Positions 16,761 through 28,612 of a stretch of DNA of 57,767 nt are shown piece after piece. The notes beneath the pieces are model-generated. The model made no database searches. It was not told where the DNA came from and was given only the letters and a program-made list of their open reading frames with translations. How positions within the stretch are numbered: position 1 is the stretch's first letter; each line of letters starts with the position of its first letter. Origin of the DNA: Sporosarcina limicola (GTDB lineage: Bacteria > Bacillota > Bacilli > Bacillales_A > Planococcaceae); assembly GCF_014873855.1 (NCBI RefSeq), contig NZ_JADBEL010000024.1, positions 1 through 57,767 on the forward strand. The letters run 5' to 3'. Both the position numbers and the translations under genes were made by a program.

Positions 16761-18308
16761 GTTCAATCGCCGACGGTTTACCTCATTTATCAACGGCAAA
16801 TGGAAATTGAAAACTTCAAGTCTGAGCCCTTTTTTGAAATCGAATCAACTTTCACTGCTGAAAAAGGAACTTATAAAGGAAAAGCGAAAGCAAAGGAAGC
16901 CAAAAAAGAACTGATTGTTGAGCTTCTAAGAAAACATAAACTTAGTCCCAAATCACCTGGGGTCGTAACATCCGTTAAAAATACCGAAAAACGGACGCCG
17001 CCTCCTCAGCTCCATTCGCTATCGACACTGCAAGCAACTGCGAACAGACTTTGGAAAACGAGTCCCGCGAATGTGCTAAAAATGATGCAAGGCCTCTATG
17101 AAAAGAAACTGGTCACATACCCACGGACAGATTCCCGACATATTACACCCAGTGAATTTTCGTATCTTGCCGGACAGGTAAATGATTATCAGCAACTAAT
17201 CAATCATCCATTCCCTGTCGCATCACTTGCTCCAAAAAAGCGCTATGTCGACAGTTCAAAAGTGCAGGAACATTACGCCATCATCCCAACAAAGAAAATC
17301 CCGTCACAAGCGGTACTTGCTGGTTTGTCGAATATCGAGCGCAATTTGTATGAGGAAGTTCTCCGTACAACACTCGCCATGTTCCATACGGATTATTTGT
17401 ACACCGAAACAAAAGTGACGACCGACGTAAATGAATTACCCTTCTTCACAACCGGCAAAACGGAACGCGACAAAGGATGGAAAGCATTGTTCGTCCGTTC
17501 GGCAAAGGACAACGACAAGGACGAGCCAACACTACCGCCACTCATGAAAGACGAAGCGGTCGAAAGTGATATTGGCATTAAAGAAGGCAAAACCATGCCG
17601 CCAAAACCGTATACAGAAGGCCAACTCATCGCAATGATGAAAACATGCGGGAAGCTCGTCGAAGATAAAGATGAAACGGACATTTTAAAAGAAATAGAAG
17701 GGCTCGGTACAGAAGCTACGCGGAGTGGAATCATCGAAACAATCAAACGGCATGGCTATATCGATGTGACTAAAAACATCGTCTCCATTACGGATAAAGG
17801 ACGAATCCTTTGCCAAGCCCTCGAAGGCAACCTACTTGCAAGCCCGTCGATGACCGCTAAATGGGAAACCTATTTGCGTAAAATCGGTAACGGCGAAGGA
17901 ACACAAGAACGTTTTCTCGGAAGCATCGCTAAATTCATCAATAGCTTACTCGAAGAAGTGCCAGCCCAGCTAAAAACAAAGAATATCGATATGAAAATGG
18001 TCGCCACAACTTCTAGCGAACCAGTCCAAAATGGGATTACCCCGTGCCCAACTTGTAATAACGGCGTCATCATTGCACATAAAACCTTTTACGGCTGCAG
18101 TGGCTACAGAAGTGGTTGCAAACAGACTTTCCCAGGTGTCTTTTTAAAGAAGAAACTCACACCTCGTCAAATCAAACTGCTGTGTACAAAAGGAAAAACG
18201 AATATGATCAAAAACTTCACCGCCAATACTGGTAATCAATTTGACGCACAACTTATATTAGTTGACGGCAAATTAAACCTAGAGTTTGCAACGGAGAATA
18301 AAGGATAG
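16758..18308 (+). pseudogene. topB: Host topB cut by the element (3' part)
   Basis: In-frame topoisomerase III sequence that begins directly at the element border with VQSPTVYLIYQRQMEIENF. An ATG at 16800 opens a 502-codon frame. The active-site tyrosine (KKLVTYPRTDSR) and the C-terminal zinc motif (CPTCNNG...GCSGYRSGC) are intact, but the whole Toprim domain (about the first 190 residues, with the metal-binding acidic residues) is missing, so the product could not be a working topoisomerase. Base composition is richer in GC than the element. The reading frame has no stop or shift, which suggests a recent insertion. The 5' piece is expected at the far end of the element, outside the window. 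Confidence 0.85.
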
Positions 18309-18343
18309 TGAACAAACCACTGTAAAGTAACAAATAAAACATC

Positions 18344-18382
18344 AAAAAGAGCTGTAAACCGCTATGGTTTAAGGCTCTTTTT
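18344..18382. terminator. Bidirectional terminator between topB and the sugar locus
   Basis: AAAAAGAGC (18344-18352) pairs with GCTCTTTTT (18374-18382), with an inner TAAACC/GGTTTA helix. T-runs exist on both strands, so it can end topB (plus) and the ATPase gene (minus). Confidence 0.8.
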
Positions 18383-18412
18383 ATTAAGCAAAAACGATAC
18401 TCTATCACTACA

Positions 18413-19513
18413 TTAGTTCGTGTTGATTCGTAATTCTGATTCTTCATCAAAAAAGTGTGCCTTCTCAAGGTTAAATGCAAAGTCGATTGTTTCTCCAGCC
18501 ACAACATTGCAACTCGAATCGACACGCGCAACAAAGTCTTGGTTGTTTACTTTAGAATAAAGAACAATTTCCGCCCCCATTAATTCGGAAACTTCAATCG
18601 ATGCCCTGATTTTTGTATCAGGAGAATCATTGACTACTGGACCTTCCAGAACATCTTCCGGACGGATTCCAAGAACAATAGTTTTACCCGCATAACCTTG
18701 TTCACGAAGCGATTTCATCTTACCCTCGGGAACACGAACTCTTGTAGCTTCCATAACAAAATAATCCTCTTCCAATTTACCATTCAAAAAGTTCATTGCG
18801 GGAGAACCGATAAATCCACCTACAAAAATATTATTTGGTTTATCGTAAACTTCTTTCGGCGCCCCTACTTGCTGGATAAGTCCATCTTTCATTACAACGA
18901 GGCGTGTCGCCATTGTCATTGCTTCTGTTTGGTCATGTGTTACATAAATTGTGGTTGTTTGCAGGCGACTATGTAGTTTTTGAATCTCCGCCCGCATTTG
19001 TACACGTAATTTCGCATCTAAGTTGGATAGTGGTTCATCCATTAAGAATACTTCGGCATCTCGAACAATCGCACGTCCTAAAGCAACACGCTGACGTTGA
19101 CCGCCTGAAAGCGCCTTCGGTTTACGACTTAAGAGGTCTTCAAGCCCTAAAATTTTAGTTGCATTGTCAACACGTTTCTTTATTTCATCTTTTTTAAATT
19201 TACGTAGTTTCAAACCAAATGCCATATTATTATAAACATTCATATGTGGATAGAGTGCATAGTTTTGGAAAACCATTGCGATATCACGGTCTTTAGGAGG
19301 CACATCATTCACTCTTTTATCTCCAATGAAAAGATCACCCTCAGTTATTTCTTCTAAACCTGCAATCATTCTGAGTGTCGTTGTTTTCCCACAACCTGAT
19401 GGCCCAACTAATACTAAAAACTCTTTATCTCTAATTTCTAAATTGAAATCTTGTACAGAAACAACGTTTTTATCATAGATCTTTTTAATATTCACTAATT
19501 TCAGATCCGCCAT
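18413..19513 (-). CDS. ugpC: Sugar ABC transporter ATP-binding protein (MsmX/UgpC type)
   Basis: ATPase subunit of 366 residues that would energise carbohydrate importers in the membrane. Walker A GPSGCGKTT, signature LSGGQRQRVALGRA, Walker B VFLMDEPLSNLD and the switch His in VTHDQ are all present, and the C-terminal TOBE/OB domain (GIRPEDVLEG) is typical of the MalK/MsmX group. The GGAGGG RBS selects the ATG at 19513 (MADLKLVNIKKI); an upstream in-frame ATG at 19546 lacks one. MsmX-type ATPases serve several importers, and both ABC systems in this window (23806-26934 and 48816-52174) lack their own ATPase, so this one may serve both. Confidence 0.93.
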   Translation of the reverse strand: MADLKLVNIKKIYDKNVVSVQDFNLEIRDKEFLVLVGPSGCGKTTTLRMIAGLEEITEGDLFIGDKRVNDVPPKDRDIAMVFQNYALYPHMNVYNNMAFGLKLRKFKKDEIKKRVDNATKILGLEDLLSRKPKALSGGQRQRVALGRAIVRDAEVFLMDEPLSNLDAKLRVQMRAEIQKLHSRLQTTTIYVTHDQTEAMTMATRLVVMKDGLIQQVGAPKEVYDKPNNIFVGGFIGSPAMNFLNGKLEEDYFVMEATRVRVPEGKMKSLREQGYAGKTIVLGIRPEDVLEGPVVNDSPDTKIRASIEVSELMGAEIVLYSKVNNQDFVARVDSSCNVVAGETIDFAFNLEKAHFFDEESELRINTN

Positions 19514-19659
19514 TCTATTCCCTCCAAGGTATGTAAGTGCTTTCATTACTTATTAATAGTATACAAAATCAGCATTAGTTAAGTAATGGGCAGTGTGCAC
19601 AAAATTCTGAACAATATTGGTGCATGTTTACCAAAAACGAATCTAACAATAAATCAAAA

Positions 19660-20550
19660 TTATTTTCTTGCGATTAATGCTAGATAAACCGCCATTGCAT
19701 GATGAAATTGACGGACATCTATTCCTGTTTTCTCCAAAAAACGATCCAACCGATATTGAAGACTGTTTCGGTGCATATACAAGACTTTTGAAGTTTCCGA
19801 TATATTTAAATTACATTGAACAAATGCTTCGATCATCTTCAGCGTTTCTTCATCGTTTATATAATCTTGTAACACTGTCTTGCTAATATCGAGGCGTGCT
19901 TCTAATTCTGTTTGATCTATAAGTAAATAAGGCACAGCATCAATGTATGTAACTACCGTCTTATTCGAATAGGAAAATATTGTTTTAGCAGCTTTAGTTA
20001 ATGACTGGTAATGTTGATTTATATCCTTTAATTCTTCCTTGAAAGATCCAACAAAGAACTTGATTTTCACATATAAATCACTCATAAGTACATCGATAAT
20101 TTGTTCATATGAAATACACTCTTCATACATCATCTGTTCTTCTATAATGATCCCTTCATGTCCATTCTCCCATAGAATAGACACCTGTTTTGCAAAAAGC
20201 TCATTGATTGCGTCTTTAAATAAAATAGGGCTAATTTGATTTTCTTTGAATGAAAAATAAATGAGGCGGTAAGGGTTTTCTAATTTAAATTCAGAGGTAG
20301 GACTTAATTCAGCCATCTGGATTACTTTTCTCCACTTTTGTTCTTCAACTGTAAGAACAGGTAAATCAGTCGTATACGGATTTAAAAAGGTGACTAATAA
20401 TGCAACGTCTTTGCAGGTTAATTCTTCTTCACGAATACCAATAATCTTATTATCATCCGTCACAAACCATTTATATGCACGATCAAGATGATCACATCCT
20501 TCTTTATATACAAGGAGTGAAGGATAGATTTTACGCAATTGATTGATCAT
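19660..20550 (-). CDS. PucR/CdaR-type transcriptional regulator
   Basis: Protein of 296 residues with a C-terminal PucR-type HTH: DEETLKMIEAFVQCNLNISETSKVLYMHRNSLQYRLDRF, the hallmark of CdaR/PucR regulators. The N-terminal part lacks a clear sugar-diacid or PAS domain. It lies between lacZ and the ATPase gene on the same strand, 146 bp after lacZ with a large hairpin between. It likely activates the ATPase gene or the galactoside operon. The ligand is unknown. Confidence 0.8.
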   Translation of the reverse strand: MINQLRKIYPSLLVYKEGCDHLDRAYKWFVTDDNKIIGIREEELTCKDVALLVTFLNPYTTDLPVLTVEEQKWRKVIQMAELSPTSEFKLENPYRLIYFSFKENQISPILFKDAINELFAKQVSILWENGHEGIIIEEQMMYEECISYEQIIDVLMSDLYVKIKFFVGSFKEELKDINQHYQSLTKAAKTIFSYSNKTVVTYIDAVPYLLIDQTELEARLDISKTVLQDYINDEETLKMIEAFVQCNLNISETSKVLYMHRNSLQYRLDRFLEKTGIDVRQFHHAMAVYLALIARK

Positions 20551-20584
20551 AGAAACACCTCATTTTGGGGAGTTCTTCAGTTAA

Positions 20585-20659
20585 AGCAGTTTTTCCTGAT
20601 ATAACAGGGGAATAAAAGATGAAACTCTATATCCCCTGTTTCTATATAGGAAAACCGCT
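20585..20659. repeat. Long two-tier hairpin between lacZ and the regulator
   Basis: An outer imperfect stem (AGCAGTTTTTCCT at 20585-20597 with AGGAAAACCGCT at 20648-20659) encloses an inner stem (AACAGGGG at 20603-20610 with CCCCTGTT at 20633-20640). No long T-run follows the outer stem on the minus strand, so it may be a processing or stabilising structure rather than a simple terminator. Confidence 0.5.
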
Positions 20660-20696
20660 ATAGCAGATGCTTGTTAAACACTTAAAATCTACACAA

Positions 20697-23783
<3,087 letters not shown>

Positions 23784-23805
23784 CTATTTAGATGATAAAT
23801 TACAA

Positions 23806-24636
23806 TTATCCTTTAACAGATCCCCCCAAGATTCCTGCAATAAAGTTCTTTTGGAATATCAAAAAGAAGATTAGAATTGGGATAACAGAAAGCGTGGTTC
23901 CTAGCATTACTTGACCATAATCAATTCGTGCCATACCAATTAAGCTCGATAAAGCAACCGGCAGTGTAAACATATCCTTTGAATTTAATGTGATGAGTGG
24001 CCAGAGCAAATTATTCCACTGAGACATAAATAGAAAAATAGATACTGCTGCCAATGCGGGTTTCATTGTTGGCATAATGATTGAAAAGAATATTTTAAAC
24101 TCTCCAGCTCCATCAATGCGAGCGGCCTCAAGCATTGAATCCGGTATGGTTATCATGTTTTGCCTCATTAAAAAAATTGCGAATGGAGAGGCAATCGATG
24201 GTAAAATAATCGCTTGGTACGTATTAAGCCAATCTAAAGTGACCATAATTTCAAATAACGGAATAAGTGTCACTTGAAATGGAATCATTAACGTACAAAG
24301 AATTAAGAAAAACAAAAACTTTTTTCCTTTAAACTGAAACTTAGCGAAAGCATAGCCTGCCATTGTACATAATAATACACTAATAACTGTATATATAATC
24401 GCTATAAATAAAGAGTTCCACATAACCCTTGCAAAATCGAGTGACTCATTTAATGTTTTAGCATTCTCAAGCAAGTGGTTACCTGGTATTAATTTCGGTG
24501 GCACGCTAAATATTTTCCCAGATGGAAGCGTTGAACCTACAACCATCCAGTAAAAAGGGAACAACGATATGACTACTCCTATCAATAATAAGACATACAT
24601 ATTAATTTTTCTTGTTGTATTTTCCTTATTCTTCAA
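23806..24636 (-). CDS. Carbohydrate ABC permease, MalG type
   Basis: Inner-membrane permease of 276 residues with six predicted transmembrane segments, and the EAA loop EAARIDGAGEFKIFFSIIMP that docks the ATPase. It ends 34 bp before lacZ and overlaps the upstream permease by 4 bp (ATGA). Together with the next two genes it forms a CUT1 importer, likely for lactose or galactosides judging by the lacZ neighbour. Confidence 0.92.
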   Translation of the reverse strand: MKNKENTTRKINMYVLLLIGVVISLFPFYWMVVGSTLPSGKIFSVPPKLIPGNHLLENAKTLNESLDFARVMWNSLFIAIIYTVISVLLCTMAGYAFAKFQFKGKKFLFFLILCTLMIPFQVTLIPLFEIMVTLDWLNTYQAIILPSIASPFAIFLMRQNMITIPDSMLEAARIDGAGEFKIFFSIIMPTMKPALAAVSIFLFMSQWNNLLWPLITLNSKDMFTLPVALSSLIGMARIDYGQVMLGTTLSVIPILIFFLIFQKNFIAGILGGSVKG

Positions 24637-25565
24637 TCGGAATCACCTACTAACTTCATTTGTATCCAGGAAATTACCGCAATAATAACTACCAACACAT
24701 AAGCTATGGCAGAGGCATAGCCAAAGTCAAAATATTTAAAACCCGTTTCATACAAATAAAGGGTAATTGTCATTGTCACGTTATTAGGTCCTCCACCTGT
24801 AAGTATGTACACCTCATCAAATAATTGGAGTGTTCCAATTGTAGACATGACAACCGTAAAGATAAATACCGGTTTTAATTGAGGCAATGTTATATAGAAG
24901 AACTGCTTAATGGGTCCTGCGCCGTCAATATCCGAAGCTTCATAAAGATCCGGTGAAATCGTTTGCAAACCGGCTAAAAAAATAACCATATTATATCCTG
25001 TCCATCTCCATGTCATAACAGTAATGATCGATACTTTCGACCAAAACGGATGACTTAACCAACTTATTGGCTCAACCCCAATTAATGATAGAGCGTAATT
25101 GGCCAATCCATAGTTTTCATCTAACATAATCATAAACACTAAGGAGGCAGCTACAAGCGCCGTAATTGCTGGTAAGAAATAGACCGTTCTAAAAAATCCT
25201 TTATACCGTAATGATGCAGAGTTCAGTGCTACCGCTATAACGATTGCTATGCTAAGCATAATCGGTACTTGAACGATTAAGAGTTGGAATGTATTACTGA
25301 GTGACTTATATAAAACGGGATCTTTAAACAGCCTTACATAGTTCGCCATCCCAATAAAATACTTGTCACTGCCTTTCATACTCTGAAAGCTTAAAATAAA
25401 TGAAGATATAACGGGATACAATGTAAAGATTACAAGTAGTAGCATTGAGGGTGCTAGAAAGTAGTAAGGTGCTGTTTTGGGCGTAATGTATACCCTTTTC
25501 GTCTTTTTACCTTTGGATTTTACTGTACTGCTAGCGTCGTTTGGATTTGTTTTCATTTCTCCCAT
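24633..25565 (-). CDS. Carbohydrate ABC permease, MalF type
   Basis: Permease of 310 residues with a positively charged cytoplasmic N-terminus, six transmembrane segments and the EAA motif EASDIDGAGPIKQFFYITLP. It pairs with the MalG-type permease encoded next. A second ATG 9 bases downstream (MKTNPND) is an equally plausible start given GGGAGA directly before it. Confidence 0.92.
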   Translation of the reverse strand: MGEMKTNPNDASSTVKSKGKKTKRVYITPKTAPYYFLAPSMLLLVIFTLYPVISSFILSFQSMKGSDKYFIGMANYVRLFKDPVLYKSLSNTFQLLIVQVPIMLSIAIVIAVALNSASLRYKGFFRTVYFLPAITALVAASLVFMIMLDENYGLANYALSLIGVEPISWLSHPFWSKVSIITVMTWRWTGYNMVIFLAGLQTISPDLYEASDIDGAGPIKQFFYITLPQLKPVFIFTVVMSTIGTLQLFDEVYILTGGGPNNVTMTITLYLYETGFKYFDFGYASAIAYVLVVIIAVISWIQMKLVGDSD

Positions 25566-25638
25566 CCTATATTCACCTCTATTTAGCTGAAAATAGGAAG
25601 AAGAAATGGTTGATTTCTTCTTCCATAATCACTCATTG

Positions 25639-26934
25639 TTATTCTCTAATTTCATTCACTAATTGTTTTTCAGCTTTTTCTAGTGCTTCCTGTACTGGAG
25701 TTCCCTCGAGTAAAACCGATGCTTGTGCATTCGCCATTATTTGAGATGCTTGTGCGTTATACTTATTCATATTTACTTTCGGAACTTCGGAAACGATATC
25801 AGCAAAGTTTTTAAAGATTGGCTTATTGTTGAAATACGCACTGTTACCCGTAAGAATCGGTGAATCATATGTGCTTTTCAATGAAGGAAATAAACCATAC
25901 TTTTCAAAGCCTAGCAATTGCGTATCTACATCTGTAGTGAAGAATTCCGTAAATGCATAGGCAGCATTTTTATTCTTTGAATAAGCTGAAACAAGGATTG
26001 CAGATCCTCCTACGTTGCCATATCTTGTTCCACCTTCACTAAACTGAGGTAGATAGAACATATCCCATTTCCCTTTAAGGTCAGGTGCTTGGTCCATTAT
26101 TGTTCCTGTGTACCATGCTCCATAAGGAACAGTAGCAACTTCACCATTAACCGTTGCAGTTACAATACCATCCCAACCACTATTATTAAGAACTAAATCA
26201 TTGTCATAAAGCTTTTTAACCATTTCCATCGATCTTACAGCTTCTTCAGATGTTAAATCAATCTCATCGTTTTCATTAAAATAGGATGTTCCTTGCTGTT
26301 GCATCATCTGGCTAAACACACCATCATATTTTGCAATATCAATTGGAAGCATTTTGATACCTAACTTATCTTTAATCTGAATTCCTGCCTTCACATAATC
26401 ATCCCATGTGACGATATCTTCAGCATTTACTCCTGCTTCTTCAAATAAATCAACACGGTAGAAAACGCCTGTTGGTCCAATATCCCATGGTGCTGCGACA
26501 ATAGAATCTTCATGCATGACATTTTCCAACTTCGCTTCACTAAATAGGGCCTTATGTTTGTCATAGCCCATCTCGGATAAGTTTAGAAAACCCTCTGGGA
26601 ACTGATTAACATACCCTGGAATTCTTTCATCTTCCATCAAGATGACATCAGGCATTCCAGAACCTTTAGAAACAAGCCCAACTGTTAACTTTTCGTATAA
26701 ATCCCCACTATTAAAATCTTCAACTTCGACTTCTACGTCGGGATATTCTTCTTTAAATTTATCGACTGATAACTTTAATGTTTCTGCTGCAACGTCCCAA
26801 CCCCAAACAGTGATCTTTCCTGCGACTTCACCCGGGTCTTCTATTCCTTTTCCCGTTTCACCTTTCTCTGCATCATTGGAACAACCGGATACAATTACTA
26901 TGAGCACCAGTAAAGACAATAGCCACTTTCTCAT
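25639..26934 (-). CDS. Sugar-binding lipoprotein of the galactoside importer
   Basis: Family 1 extracellular solute-binding protein of 431 residues. The signal peptide MRKWLLSLLVLIVIVSGC ends in a lipobox with the acylated Cys at residue 18. The mature part has the GKITVWGWD opening and a typical two-lobe SBP sequence. It is the first gene of the importer, 74 bp downstream of the GcvPB-like gene. The ligand is inferred to be lactose or another galactoside from the operon, not from the protein. Confidence 0.92.
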   Translation of the reverse strand: MRKWLLSLLVLIVIVSGCSNDAEKGETGKGIEDPGEVAGKITVWGWDVAAETLKLSVDKFKEEYPDVEVEVEDFNSGDLYEKLTVGLVSKGSGMPDVILMEDERIPGYVNQFPEGFLNLSEMGYDKHKALFSEAKLENVMHEDSIVAAPWDIGPTGVFYRVDLFEEAGVNAEDIVTWDDYVKAGIQIKDKLGIKMLPIDIAKYDGVFSQMMQQQGTSYFNENDEIDLTSEEAVRSMEMVKKLYDNDLVLNNSGWDGIVTATVNGEVATVPYGAWYTGTIMDQAPDLKGKWDMFYLPQFSEGGTRYGNVGGSAILVSAYSKNKNAAYAFTEFFTTDVDTQLLGFEKYGLFPSLKSTYDSPILTGNSAYFNNKPIFKNFADIVSEVPKVNMNKYNAQASQIMANAQASVLLEGTPVQEALEKAEKQLVNEIRE

Positions 26935-27008
26935 ACATTATCCCCCCTATGAATACATATTCTGTTTCGATTGGTTGACAACTTTATAACAGCTCACGAC
27001 TTGAGTTC

Positions 27009-28583
27009 TTAGACTTTCACACTCTGCTTTTCTAATTTCCTTAAGTACATTCTCCATGTAATTGACCATTTTTCCGGATTTTCAAACCAGTCTTCATCAA
27101 CAACTTGATGAATTGTACTGTTATAAGGTGCATTTTTCACCATTTCAGGATTTGAATAAGCTTCGTTAGCGATATACGTTAATGAAGCTACATATTCATC
27201 CAAATCCTCTTTCGAGTAGGACTCGGTTGGTTCAAGTGTAAATGGCTCTGGTACTACATATGGATGATGGCTGGTCCAATATTGATGACCAAAATCCGCC
27301 ATTCTACGTGAGATATCATCCGTTGTAACACCCGTTTCCTTTGTTAACTGTTCCCAGCTATAACGAACCTGTTCTAAGCGTTCACCTTTAATATAAGGGG
27401 CACTTGCTCCTTTTATCTTCAAAATTTGATTGTATAAGTAGTTATTATTAAGAACTGCAATTTCCGCTACATCTCGTAGCCCTTCAGCGCCTAATCCACG
27501 AATCCATGCATACGCTCTTAGTATATTTTGTGGTACTCCATGGAATGAGCGAACATTACCAATACTATTTGCTAAATCATAGTTTAAACTATATTTTGCG
27601 CCATCAAATTCCACTAATGGGGTCGGTAGGAACGGTTTCAACTTTTCTGTCACACCTAGTGCACCGGCAGCTGGACCTCCAGATGCATGCGGAGTTGAAA
27701 ATGTTTTATGAAGATTGAAGAAGCACATGTCAAACCCAGCCTCTTTCGCTCTTGTGATTCCCAATAATCCATTTGCATTGGCCTGGTCATAGTAACAAAT
27801 ACCGCCTGCATCATGGACAATTTTAGTGAACTCTTTTATTTTAGAGTTAAAAATACCCGTATCTTCAGGGTTAGCTACAACAAATCCAGCTGTTCTTTCC
27901 GAGACAACTTCTTTTAATTTGTCAATATCTGGATATCCATTTTCATCTGGATATAAAGTAATGATTTTATACCCTTTTACTGCCGCTGTTGATGCTTGTG
28001 ATGGATGCGAGAATATCGTCGTAATAATTTCATCCCTCTGATTACCCTCACCATTTGTATCATGGTACTCCCTTACAATCGATGCCATAGCGAAGAGTGC
28101 TTGTGTTCCTGACCCTGGTTGAAATGAAAAGTTATCCATTCCAGATATTTCTCTCATGTAAAGGTCGAGATTATGCGTTACTTCTAACATTCCTTGCACA
28201 GTCTCTTCATCTTGTGATGGATGTAAGGCAGTCATTTTAGGTGAAGATGCAAATGCTTCATTAATAACTGGTGAATATTTCATCGTACATGTCCCTTGCC
28301 CAATTTCAACGTTGAGCCCTGCACCTAATGTTTCCTGGGAAAGTCGTAAATAATGGCGGAGCACCCTGTTTTGTGAGATCTCCGGTAAGTTCGGCTCTTC
28401 TGTTCGCCTCATTCCTACTGGAAGAATTGATACACCATCTCCAACTGAGTCAATGACTTCTTGCTCTACAGAAGGAGGTCTTACGCCTCTTTCACCTTCC
28501 TTATGAAGTTCGAAGATAATAGGTTCATCCCATTTTGCTTGATGGAAATCGCGTACTTTATGCTCTCTTTTAATTTTTTTCAA
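27009..28583 (-). CDS. Diverged GcvPB-like PLP enzyme subunit
   Basis: Protein of 524 residues homologous to subunit 2 of glycine dehydrogenase (decarboxylating). The PLP lysine is in NLHKTFSTPHASGGP (K293) and the TCTMKYSP motif (98-105) is conserved. The canonical glycine-cleavage motif SAHGTNPASA is replaced by FSHPSQASTA at 191-200, and a tail of about 20-30 residues (NPEKWSITWRMYLRKLEKQ) is unusual. The start is TTG at 28583 with RBS GAGGGG. No gcvT, gcvH or lpd lies nearby. The setting between an SDR gene and a galactoside importer argues for a substrate other than glycine, or at least a catabolic role outside the standard cleavage system. It is likely to form a heterodimer with the upstream GcvPA-like subunit. 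Confidence 0.85.
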   Translation of the reverse strand: MKKIKREHKVRDFHQAKWDEPIIFELHKEGERGVRPPSVEQEVIDSVGDGVSILPVGMRRTEEPNLPEISQNRVLRHYLRLSQETLGAGLNVEIGQGTCTMKYSPVINEAFASSPKMTALHPSQDEETVQGMLEVTHNLDLYMREISGMDNFSFQPGSGTQALFAMASIVREYHDTNGEGNQRDEIITTIFSHPSQASTAAVKGYKIITLYPDENGYPDIDKLKEVVSERTAGFVVANPEDTGIFNSKIKEFTKIVHDAGGICYYDQANANGLLGITRAKEAGFDMCFFNLHKTFSTPHASGGPAAGALGVTEKLKPFLPTPLVEFDGAKYSLNYDLANSIGNVRSFHGVPQNILRAYAWIRGLGAEGLRDVAEIAVLNNNYLYNQILKIKGASAPYIKGERLEQVRYSWEQLTKETGVTTDDISRRMADFGHQYWTSHHPYVVPEPFTLEPTESYSKEDLDEYVASLTYIANEAYSNPEMVKNAPYNSTIHQVVDEDWFENPEKWSITWRMYLRKLEKQSVKV

Positions 28584-28612
28584 AATTACCCCTCATTTCT
28601 TTTTATTCTAGT

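Noticed and set aside
16800..18308. A functional short topoisomerase of 502 residues
   Set aside because: It lacks the Toprim domain, and topB coding sequence continues upstream of the ATG to the element border, showing truncation.
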